A program made the position numbers and the translations under genes. From Methylobacterium marchantiae (GTDB lineage: Bacteria; Pseudomonadota; Alphaproteobacteria; Rhizobiales; Beijerinckiaceae): a stretch of DNA of 37,887 bases. Position 1 is the first letter of the stretch. Each line of letters begins with the position of its first letter. Shown one piece after another: positions 1-7,588 of this stretch. The stretch covers positions 1 to 37,887 of the forward strand of contig NZ_BPQT01000064.1 of NCBI RefSeq assembly GCF_022179405.1, in the 5' to 3' direction. Below the pieces are notes generated by a model, which worked only from the letters and a program-made list of their open reading frames with translations, ran no database searches and was not told the origin of the DNA.

Positions 1-1
1 G

Positions 2-862
2 AAAACCCGGCGCGGTTCAGATGGTGGCTTTGAAAGCGTCTTGGACGAGCATTTCTGGCTGCGCGCGCAGAGTTTGCCTGAGGGCGCTGCAGGTCTGGCC
101 AAGGATTTGGAATCCTCACTCGGACTGCGGGCCGGCAGCTTCAGCTTTCATGGGATCGGCGGTCAGCCGCACAAAATACCGGTGCGCTGCCATGTCGCCG
201 TACCGTTCGGGGATGCCGAGACTGAGCCTGCCGTCAAAGTGGAGGGCGGCGTCGCGCAGACCGCTCCAGTTCGGCCCGACGAAATCCGCCGAAGCTTCAA
301 TACGCCCTTTTGGCCGCATGTGCTGGCCACGACATCTGTCGGCCAGGAGGGATTGGATTTCCACCCTTGGTGTTCGCATGTGGTTCATTGGGACCTCTCG
401 TCGAATCCTCTTGATCTTGAACAGCGCGAGGGCCGTATCCAGCGCTATGCTGGACTGGCTGTCAGGCGTCGGCTCTCGGCAATGTTGCGCGATGAGGTGC
501 TGAGAGACGTCACCGCCGCAGATGGTTCGCCGTGGCAATGCTTGCAGCGTCATGCTGAGCGTTTCGGCGATACCAGCGGCCTCCGTCCTTGGTGGGTGCT
601 CGAAAAGGCGGAAATCAGCCGGCACGTTTTCGAGCGACCTTTCGGTCGGGATGTAGCGCGGTTTGCTCAACTTCGCGAGCAACGCATGATCTATCGACTT
701 GCGCTTGGCCAGCCCAACCAGGAGGACTTTATCGACGTGCTATCACTCGGCGGCGAGGCGACGCGCGCCCTCTTGCAACCCCTCGTTCTAGACCTGTCCG
801 CCATGGGGCTTCGGTCCACGACGCCAACCATCGGGCACCTTTCCTCGCCCAACAAAGAGTGA
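2..862 (+). CDS. Helicase C-terminal fragment (5' end outside window)
   Basis: The reading frame is open from base 2 with no stop upstream, so this is the 3' end of a longer gene. The visible part is the second RecA lobe of a superfamily 2 helicase. Motif V is seen as ATTSVGQEGLDFHPW, and motif VI as LEQREGRIQRYAG at about residues 140-152 of the fragment. The wording of these motifs (NPLDLEQREGRIQR) is closest to RapA/SNF2-like translocases of defence loci, such as DrmD of DISARM. About 130 residues follow the motor, with no domain I can name. The N-terminal Walker A and DEAH lobe must lie left of the window. The gene ends 57 bases before abiEi. It may be part of the same defence island, or the last gene of a neighbouring system. 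An internal TTG at base 41 is not a credible start because conserved-looking sequence continues upstream. Confidence 0.75.
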   Translation, partial: KTRRGSDGGFESVLDEHFWLRAQSLPEGAAGLAKDLESSLGLRAGSFSFHGIGGQPHKIPVRCHVAVPFGDAETEPAVKVEGGVAQTAPVRPDEIRRSFNTPFWPHVLATTSVGQEGLDFHPWCSHVVHWDLSSNPLDLEQREGRIQRYAGLAVRRRLSAMLRDEVLRDVTAADGSPWQCLQRHAERFGDTSGLRPWWVLEKAEISRHVFERPFGRDVARFAQLREQRMIYRLALGQPNQEDFIDVLSLGGEATRALLQPLVLDLSAMGLRSTTPTIGHLSSPNKE

Positions 863-870
863 TACAATTC

Positions 871-897
871 CTCGGAGAATAGGTCTTATGTTCCGAG
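871..897. promoter_or_regulatory. Inverted repeat, candidate AbiEi operator
   Basis: Six-base arms CTCGGA (871-876) and TCCGAG (892-897) are separated by 15 bases, in the short gap upstream of abiEi. AbiEi antitoxins are known to repress their own promoter by binding inverted repeats, so this is the natural place for an operator. The arms are short and could occur by chance in GC-rich DNA. I see no clear -35/-10 pair. Confidence 0.3.
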
Positions 898-919
898 TTT
901 TCGTATCGTGCCACCATCC

Positions 920-1525
920 ATGTCTCAACGCCAGATCGCCCATACTGTGCTGACCGCGCGCGGAATTTCACGCCTGGCTGAGCTGCGCGAGGCTGGCGTA
1001 ACAGCCGCCACCATGAGTCGCATGGAACGTGATGGCGAGGTGCTTCGGCTCGCGCGAGGACTTTATCAACTTTCCGATGCGCCTCTCGACGTTCACCATA
1101 GCCTCGCAGAGGCCTCCAAACGGGTCCCCAAAGGCGTGGTTTGCCTCGTTTCAGCCCTGGCTTTCCATGGTCTGACCGATCAGCTCCCGAGGCAGGTTTG
1201 GCTCGCCGTAGGTCAGAAGGACTGGTCCCCGAAACCCGAAGGCACGCCCATCCGGCTGGTACGTTTCACCGACCGTCTGCTGAAGGAAGGCGTTGAAACC
1301 CACGCTGTCGAGGGGGTGGCCGTGAAGGTCTTCGGCGTTGCGAAGACGATCGCCGATTGCTTTCGATATCGGAACAAAATTGGCCTGCCCGTGGCGATCG
1401 AAGGCCTTCAGGAAGCGCTGCGCCAGCGCAAAACGACGCCGGGCGAGATTGCGAGGCAGGCTGAGCGAGGAACGGTCGCCACGGTCGTTCGGCCCTATCT
1501 CGAAGCGCTGACCGCCAATGGCTAA
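920..1525 (+). CDS. abiEi: AbiEi-family antitoxin of a type IV toxin-antitoxin system
   Basis: About 201 residues from the ATG at 920. A GTG at 908 in the same frame would add four residues, and neither start has a clear ribosome binding site. The N-terminal third reads as a winged helix (ISRLAELREAGVTAATMSRM), followed by RLARGLYQL and CLVSALAFHGLTDQ, which are typical of the AbiEi antitoxin family. The C-terminal part (VFGVAKTIADCFRYRNKIGL) belongs to the domain that neutralises the toxin. In characterised AbiE systems the antitoxin represses its own operon and counters the AbiEii nucleotidyltransferase without a stable protein complex. Its stop overlaps the start of the toxin gene by 8 bases (ATGGCTAA), so the two are translationally coupled. 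The module sits between two helicase genes of the defence island. Confidence 0.88.
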   Translation: MSQRQIAHTVLTARGISRLAELREAGVTAATMSRMERDGEVLRLARGLYQLSDAPLDVHHSLAEASKRVPKGVVCLVSALAFHGLTDQLPRQVWLAVGQKDWSPKPEGTPIRLVRFTDRLLKEGVETHAVEGVAVKVFGVAKTIADCFRYRNKIGLPVAIEGLQEALRQRKTTPGEIARQAERGTVATVVRPYLEALTANG

Positions 1526-2426
1526 GGAGATCAAGAACATCGGCGCCTCGGTTCGCGCCCGCCTGTTGCAGGTCTCCAAGACGAGCGGCCAGACCTTCGA
1601 TCTTGTCCTGACCCGCTTCGCCTTGGAGCGGCTGCTCTTCCGGCTCAGTCAGTCACCCCATTCCGACCGCTTCGTGCTGAAGGGTGCAATGCTGATGATG
1701 AGTTGGTTCGATGACCCGCACCGCGGTACGCGCGACCTTGATCTGCTAGGCTTCGGCGATCCGCGCGGGGAGCCGATGCTGGCGACGTTTCGCGAAATCC
1801 TGGCACAGGAAGCTGCCGACGGCGTGGAATTCGATGTTGACGCCCTCCGGGTCGATCGAATCCGTGAGGAACTGGAGTATGGCGGCCTGCGACTGCGGAC
1901 AACAGCATCGATCGGCGGCGCCCGGATTAGTCTGACGATCGACATCGGCTTTGGCGATGCGGTGGAGCCTGGCACCGAAGAACTGGACTATCCTTCCATG
2001 CTGGATTTTCCCATGCCTCGACTTCGTGGCTACGCACGGGAAACCGTCATTGCCGAGAAATTCCAGGCGATGATGGCGCTGGGTCGGGCTAATAGCCGGA
2101 TGAAGGACTTCTACGACATCTGGATTCTCAGCAAGTCCTTCGATTTCGCCGACGATAGGCTTGCGCGCGCGATCGCGGCGACGTTCGCGCGGCGGGCGAC
2201 GCCGATCCCTGTAGACCTGCCCGATGCACTAACGCCGGCTTTCGCCAGCGATGAACAAAAACAGCGTCAGTGGATCGCCTTCGTCAGAGATGTCGCGGTA
2301 AATCCGGGGAAATTTGAAGAAGTCATTGTCAGTTTAGCAGAATTCCTGATGCCGCACGCTGTACAAGCAGCAAGTTCAATTAGTAGTAGTTCAAAATCAA
2401 GGCCAGATATCTCAACCACGAGGTAA
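1518..2426 (+). CDS. abiEii: AbiEii/AbiGii-type nucleotidyltransferase toxin
   Basis: 302 residues, a usual length for the family. The nucleotidyltransferase fold is visible: FVLKGAMLM followed by TRDLDLLG, with metal-binding aspartates D73 and D75; then EKFQAM around E180-K181; then RMKDFYDIW with K196-D197, the conserved late motif of AbiEii toxins. Studied AbiEii-like toxins transfer nucleotides to RNA (for example tRNA 3' ends) and stop growth when a phage infects. The last 20 or so residues are a serine-rich low-complexity tail (SSISSSSKS) encoded by noticeably AT-rich DNA just before the next gene. This tail may be a recombination scar or may simply be family-specific. The gene overlaps abiEi by 8 bases and ends 14 bases before the large helicase gene. 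Confidence 0.88.
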   Translation: MAKEIKNIGASVRARLLQVSKTSGQTFDLVLTRFALERLLFRLSQSPHSDRFVLKGAMLMMSWFDDPHRGTRDLDLLGFGDPRGEPMLATFREILAQEAADGVEFDVDALRVDRIREELEYGGLRLRTTASIGGARISLTIDIGFGDAVEPGTEELDYPSMLDFPMPRLRGYARETVIAEKFQAMMALGRANSRMKDFYDIWILSKSFDFADDRLARAIAATFARRATPIPVDLPDALTPAFASDEQKQRQWIAFVRDVAVNPGKFEEVIVSLAEFLMPHAVQAASSISSSSKSRPDISTTR

Positions 2427-2428
2427 CT

Positions 2429-2436
2429 GGGAGGGG
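2429..2436 (+). promoter_or_regulatory. Ribosome binding site supporting a GTG start
   Basis: GGGAGGGG lies immediately upstream of the GTG at 2441. Its GGAGG core (2430-2434) is 6 bases from the start codon, which is ideal spacing. It supports GTG 2441 as the true start of the large helicase. It also shows that this gene has its own strong initiation signal rather than depending on coupling to abiEii. Confidence 0.6.
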
Positions 2437-2440
2437 CGCC

Positions 2441-5400
2441 GTGGACATCTTCGATCTCGATCAAGCGCTGATAGCGCGATATGAATCATTCGCTCGCTCC
2501 TTCTCGGAGATCCGCGCGCCGGAAATCCGTGCTCAGGTGGATGCTGCCTATAATGAGCAGCGTTTTTGGCCTGAGCCCCTGATCACCATCAATCCCCGCT
2601 TTGAGTCTGGCCATTCTGTTGATCAGCTCGTCGCGCAAGAAGTACTCGATCCAGCTCTTAGCAGGATATTCGCAGCAGGCCCTGACCGGACGCCGATAAA
2701 GCTTCACCGCCACCAAGATCGCGCTGTTGCGAAGGCGCGTAATGGTGAAAGCTTCATCGTGACCACGGGCACTGGGTCAGGAAAGTCGCTGTGCTTCTTC
2801 TTGCCAATCGTCGATGCGGTGGTGCGCGCGCGGCGCGCAGGCGAGCCGCAGCGGACGCGCGCGATCATCATCTATCCAATGAACGCGTTGGCCAACAGCC
2901 AGCTTGAGGAGCTCGACAAATTCATCGGCGGCTCTGGACTCCCGGAGGAGCTGCGCCCGACCTTCAGCCGCTATACCGGCCAGGAGAGTGATGCAGAACG
3001 ACAGGCGATCGCCAAGGCCAAGCCCGATATCTTGCTGACGAACTTCATGATGCTCGAGCTGCTCATGACGCGCCAGGATGAACTCGATCGCGCCGTCATC
3101 GCCAATGCAGCCGGCCTGGATTTCTTGGTGCTGGATGAACTGCATACCTATCGAGGCCGTCAGGGGGCGGACGTCGCGATGCTGGTGCGCCGCGTGAAAG
3201 ACCGCCTCGTCAAAGAGCGAAAGCTGCTGTGCATAGGTACTTCAGCGACTATGTCGAGCGCGCACGAGGAGATCGAACGCGCGAGCGCCGTTGCTCGCGT
3301 CGGCAAGCTGATTTTCGGGGAAGAGCTCAGCTCGGCATCGATCATCGATGAGAATCTCGCCAGGGCGACGGACCCACAGATCAACAACACAAGTGTCGGA
3401 GCAGCGCTCTCGAATGCGGTTCTGGCGCCAATACCGGAAAGTCTGACGGACGAGGAGTTGTATTCTCATCCACTCGCTTGCTGGATCGAGACTGAAATTG
3501 GGCTTGTCGAGGGCGAGAAACTGCGGCGTCGCCCGCCCATGACCTTGAGTGATGCGAGTTCCAAACTCGCTGACCAGACAAACATCCCTTCCGAAAAATG
3601 CAGAGCTGCTGTTGCGGGGATGCTGTCGTTAATGGGACGCCCCGAAGATCTTCGGGGTGGCGTCAGTGACCGGGCGTTCCTGGCGTTCAAGCTTCACCGA
3701 TTCATTTCTGGCGCTGGCCACGCCTACGCAACGATCGAGCCCGTGAGCGATCGGCGTGTCGTGCTGGAAGGACAGATATTTCATCCATCCGATCCGAACG
3801 CGCGCCTATATCCAGTCTTCTTTTGCCGGGAATGCGGTCAAGAGCACCACAGCGTTCGGATTGAGAGTGCACTCGATGGTGTTCGCGTTCTCGCACGACC
3901 GATCGATGACGCGGCAAGCGAGAACCCGGAACCGGATGGCTCCCGGACGGGCTTCCTGGTCCCTTCGATCAATGTTGACTTCTTGTTCGGGGGAGCTGTC
4001 GCCGACTATCCGGATGATTGGCAAGAAACGACGCCAGCGGGACAAGAGCGGCTAAAAGCCGGGCATCGGGGCAAGCACGAAGGGCAGCTTCTCCTTGTGA
4101 AGCCTGATGGATCGCTCGCCGATGACGGAGTGCCGGCTTGGTTCTTCGCCGGCAAGTATCGCTTTTGCCCTCATTGCCGTCATCAGCCTCCACAACAGGC
4201 GCGTGACATTAATAAGCTGGCGGGCCTATCGGCCGAAGGGCGGAGTTCTGCGACTACGCTTATCGTCTCGACCATCTTGGCATGGATGGAGGCGGACGGC
4301 ACGCTTGAGGAAAGCGCACGTAAGCTTCTAGGTTTTACTGACAATCGCCAAGATGCTGCTCTGCAGGCAGGGCATTTCAACGACTTCATTTTCGTCAGCT
4401 TGCTTCGGGGCAGTATCTTGCGCGCTGTGCGTGGCGCAGGTGAGAAGGGCCTTTCAGATGTTCAGTTTGGGGAAGCCGTTCGCAAGGCGCTCGGCTTCGA
4501 CCTCGAAGAAACCGACCGTTTGTCCGACTGGATGGCGGATCCCCGTGTAAAGGGATTTCATAACCGCCAAGCTGGCGAGGAAGTGCTGACGTCTATCCTG
4601 GCACACCGCGTCTGGGCGGATCTTCGGAAGGGCTGGCGCTTCACGAATCCTAATCTCGAAGAGGCGGGCCTTGTGGAGGTTCGGTTTCCTGGGCTGGGTG
4701 AGCTTGCGGGCGACGACGAAGAGTTCGCCGAAAACCCGCGACTAGCGACCGCCACGCCCCAGCTGCGGGCTAGACTCTTCAACCTGCTTTTCGACTATAT
4801 GCGTCGCGGCCTTGCCATCGCAACAGAAGCGCTTGATCGCCAGCGGATATTGCAAGTCGCCGAGACGTCGAGGAATCACCTCCGCGACCCCTGGCTTATC
4901 GATCAGAACGAGGAGCAGGAATTGCGGCAAGCCGGATTCCTGATGATCGACCCGCCAAGTAAGGCGGAGATTAGTGCAGCGGAAGATGTGCTGATTGTAC
5001 GCGGCGGCTGGCGGACGGGGTTGAGTAAGGCCCTTCGCAGCAAGGATGTCTGGGGTGAGCCGCTACCCGTCAAAGAATATGACGATGTTATCGCTACGCT
5101 TCTGAGGGCAGCCGAAAACCACCAGGTTATTCGCCGGGTGGTCACGGGCGGCGAGGCTCCTGCGTGGCGCCTTGCATCGACGGCCTTGCGCCTCTTTCCC
5201 GCGACCAGAAGGGCGGATGGGAAACGCGAGAACCCATTTTTCCGCACGCTTTATGAGGAAGTCGCGGAGATGCTCGGACAAGATGGCGACTTGCCCTTTT
5301 CCTTCGAGGCTCGAGAGCACACCGCTCAGGTCGACCAGAAGGTTCGAGCTTGGCGCGAAGACCGGTTCCGGTTCGGGAAGCCGGATATCGAAAGAATTGC

Positions 5401-7588
5401 CCAAAACCGAGATGAAATGCGCCAGGAAGGCGAGCCCGCCAGCTTCCTTCCGGCTCTGTTCTGCTCGCCGACAATGGAGCTCGGAGTTGACATCAGCGCG
5501 CTGAACACTGTCTTTCTCCGGAATGCGCCGCCGACGCCCGCGAATTACGTGCAACGGGCCGGCCGGGCTGGCCGCAGCGGTCAAGCGGCGCTTGTTGTCA
5601 CCTATTGCGCCGCCCAGTCTCCCCATGACCAATATTACTTCAACAATCGTCAAGGGCTTGTCGCGGGCGTAGTGAAGCCGCCGGCCTTGGATCTTGCCAA
5701 TCGCGATCTGCTGCGAAGCCATCTCCACGCAGAATGGTTGGCGGCGGCCATCGTGCCGCTAAAGCCGTCTATCCCCGAGAATTTGAATATGGCGACACCG
5801 GAGATGGCCGTCTCAAATGAGATTAAATCCGCCTTCGCAAAGCTCGTCGCGAGTGGAGCGGCAAAACCCACAATGCGGCGCCTGCTTGAGCGAACAGCCA
5901 GCGTGGTCGAGCTGGCCGATGCGCCTTGGCTGGCCGATATCGATGCCTTTGTTGATGAAACCGACAGAGAGGCTGCGCAGAATTTCGCAGGCAGCTTCGG
6001 CCGCTGGCGGGAGCTCTACCAAAGCGCCCGCCGTGAGCAGGATGAGGCTCATCAAATTCAGCAGAAAACGTCATTCAAGCCGGGCGAGCGCAAGGAGGCC
6101 GCACGTCGTCATTTCCGTGCGACAGAAGAGCTTGACATGCTTGAGCGCGGACAGGCTTCGAACGGTTCAGATTTCTACACGTATCGCTATTTAGCGACCG
6201 AAGGATTTCTGCCCGGCTACAATTTCCCGCGACTACCGCTCTATGCATTCATCCCTGCGACCAAACGTGCGGCGGTCCTGCAAAGGCCGCGCTTCCTCGC
6301 CATCTCCGAATTTGGTCCTAACAGCCTAATCTATCATGAGGGGCGGGCCTACCGGGTCGTTCGTGCGAAGCTGCCGGCGCATGGCCGCCTCGATGATGGC
6401 AAGCTTGCCACCACGACCCTCATCTTGTGTGCCGAGTGCGGAGCAGCGCACTCCGATAACAAGCTGGAGCGATGTCATGCTTGCAACGCGTCGCTAGCCG
6501 GTGTGGATCGTCTCGATAACGTCTATCGGATCGACAATGTTGAAACCGCACCGTCGTCTCGCATCACAGCAAATGATGAGGACCGCCAAAGGCGCGGCTT
6601 TGAGATCCAGACCGTCTTCCAGTGGCAATTCGAAAAAGGCGTTCCTGATATCCGCACGCTCACATTGCGTTCGGAGGGCCAGCCGCTTCTTCTCCTCGAT
6701 TATGGCGCACGCGCAAAACTATCGCGCGTCAACAATGGGCTCCGCCGGCGCAAGTCCAAGTCGATCAGAGGCTTCTGTATTGATCCCACATCGGGACGCT
6801 GGGTCAAGGACACGCTGAACGGTGGCGACGACGACGATATCGATGTCACGACGCCGAAGTCGCAACGGATTGTTCCGATAGTTGAGGACCATAAAAACGC
6901 CCTTCTGCTGCGCCCGATCGAAAAATTCAATGAAGCGCAAATGGCGACGCTTCAGCACGCGCTCCTGCGAGGCATTCAGATTGTCGCCGAGTTGGAGGAA
7001 GGTGAGCTGTTGGGCGAGCCCTTACCGAAGCGCGATGAACGTAAGGCAATACTACTCTATGAAGCAACGGAAGGTGGCGCCGGCGTGCTCAATCGTCTCG
7101 TTTCCGATCCGCGCCGTATGGCAGAGATCGCGCGCGAGGCGCTCAATCTGATGCACTATGATTTGCCCTCAAAGGGCGAAGGCATCGTCGAACGAGAGGA
7201 TGCCTGTGTCGCAGGCTGCTACCGCTGTCTGCTCTCCTATTTCAATCAGCCCGATCATAACCTGATCGACCGCCGCGACCCAGAGGTGACGTCGTTCCTC
7301 TGCGAGCTTGCGAAGCCTGTGATCGCGGACACGCCGGATGACGAGGTTGATGGCCCTTGGCACCGCGCGTTCCGGCGGTGGGGCTTGCCTGCTCCCTCGA
7401 CGCGCAAGATCGGCGGCATTTTGTACGACCTGTATTGGCCCAACTTCCAGGTGCTAGCAGTCCCGGGATTGGTGCCGGCGGGATTGGCGGTGACATGTGC
7501 AGATTTGGGGGTGGACCTTGTCAAGTTGCCCGATCAGCCCGGAGAGACAGCTCCGATTGAACTAATAGAGCTTTTGGGGGCGGCATAG
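2441..7588 (+). CDS. Large DEAD-like helicase with C-terminal MZB/DUF1998 domain (DruE/MrfA-like)
   Basis: 1715 residues from a GTG start. The first motor lobe has a Q-motif-like HRHQDRAV, Walker A TGTGSGKS (about 109-116) and a DELH box (232-235), then the TSAT motif. The second lobe has SPTMELGVDIS (about 1010) and YVQRAGRAGRSG (about 1035-1046). Between the lobes are cysteine pairs that look like zinc ribbons (CRECGQEH, CPHCRHQ). Later come CAECGAAH with CHACNASL, and at about 1588-1612 the CVAGCYRCLLSYFNQPDHNLIDRR pattern typical of the MrfA zinc-binding domain (formerly DUF1998). Such proteins move along DNA 3'-5'. Size and layout are closest to DruE of Druantia; in DISARM a helicase (DrmA) and a DUF1998 protein (DrmB) are separate, so this could also be seen as a DrmA-DrmB analogue. 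It is the first gene of a tightly coupled five-gene operon, and its stop shares one base with the next start. Confidence 0.88.
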   Translation: MDIFDLDQALIARYESFARSFSEIRAPEIRAQVDAAYNEQRFWPEPLITINPRFESGHSVDQLVAQEVLDPALSRIFAAGPDRTPIKLHRHQDRAVAKARNGESFIVTTGTGSGKSLCFFLPIVDAVVRARRAGEPQRTRAIIIYPMNALANSQLEELDKFIGGSGLPEELRPTFSRYTGQESDAERQAIAKAKPDILLTNFMMLELLMTRQDELDRAVIANAAGLDFLVLDELHTYRGRQGADVAMLVRRVKDRLVKERKLLCIGTSATMSSAHEEIERASAVARVGKLIFGEELSSASIIDENLARATDPQINNTSVGAALSNAVLAPIPESLTDEELYSHPLACWIETEIGLVEGEKLRRRPPMTLSDASSKLADQTNIPSEKCRAAVAGMLSLMGRPEDLRGGVSDRAFLAFKLHRFISGAGHAYATIEPVSDRRVVLEGQIFHPSDPNARLYPVFFCRECGQEHHSVRIESALDGVRVLARPIDDAASENPEPDGSRTGFLVPSINVDFLFGGAVADYPDDWQETTPAGQERLKAGHRGKHEGQLLLVKPDGSLADDGVPAWFFAGKYRFCPHCRHQPPQQARDINKLAGLSAEGRSSATTLIVSTILAWMEADGTLEESARKLLGFTDNRQDAALQAGHFNDFIFVSLLRGSILRAVRGAGEKGLSDVQFGEAVRKALGFDLEETDRLSDWMADPRVKGFHNRQAGEEVLTSILAHRVWADLRKGWRFTNPNLEEAGLVEVRFPGLGELAGDDEEFAENPRLATATPQLRARLFNLLFDYMRRGLAIATEALDRQRILQVAETSRNHLRDPWLIDQNEEQELRQAGFLMIDPPSKAEISAAEDVLIVRGGWRTGLSKALRSKDVWGEPLPVKEYDDVIATLLRAAENHQVIRRVVTGGEAPAWRLASTALRLFPATRRADGKRENPFFRTLYEEVAEMLGQDGDLPFSFEAREHTAQVDQKVRAWREDRFRFGKPDIERIAQNRDEMRQEGEPASFLPALFCSPTMELGVDISALNTVFLRNAPPTPANYVQRAGRAGRSGQAALVVTYCAAQSPHDQYYFNNRQGLVAGVVKPPALDLANRDLLRSHLHAEWLAAAIVPLKPSIPENLNMATPEMAVSNEIKSAFAKLVASGAAKPTMRRLLERTASVVELADAPWLADIDAFVDETDREAAQNFAGSFGRWRELYQSARREQDEAHQIQQKTSFKPGERKEAARRHFRATEELDMLERGQASNGSDFYTYRYLATEGFLPGYNFPRLPLYAFIPATKRAAVLQRPRFLAISEFGPNSLIYHEGRAYRVVRAKLPAHGRLDDGKLATTTLILCAECGAAHSDNKLERCHACNASLAGVDRLDNVYRIDNVETAPSSRITANDEDRQRRGFEIQTVFQWQFEKGVPDIRTLTLRSEGQPLLLLDYGARAKLSRVNNGLRRRKSKSIRGFCIDPTSGRWVKDTLNGGDDDDIDVTTPKSQRIVPIVEDHKNALLLRPIEKFNEAQMATLQHALLRGIQIVAELEEGELLGEPLPKRDERKAILLYEATEGGAGVLNRLVSDPRRMAEIAREALNLMHYDLPSKGEGIVEREDACVAGCYRCLLSYFNQPDHNLIDRRDPEVTSFLCELAKPVIADTPDDEVDGPWHRAFRRWGLPAPSTRKIGGILYDLYWPNFQVLAVPGLVPAGLAVTCADLGVDLVKLPDQPGETAPIELIELLGAA

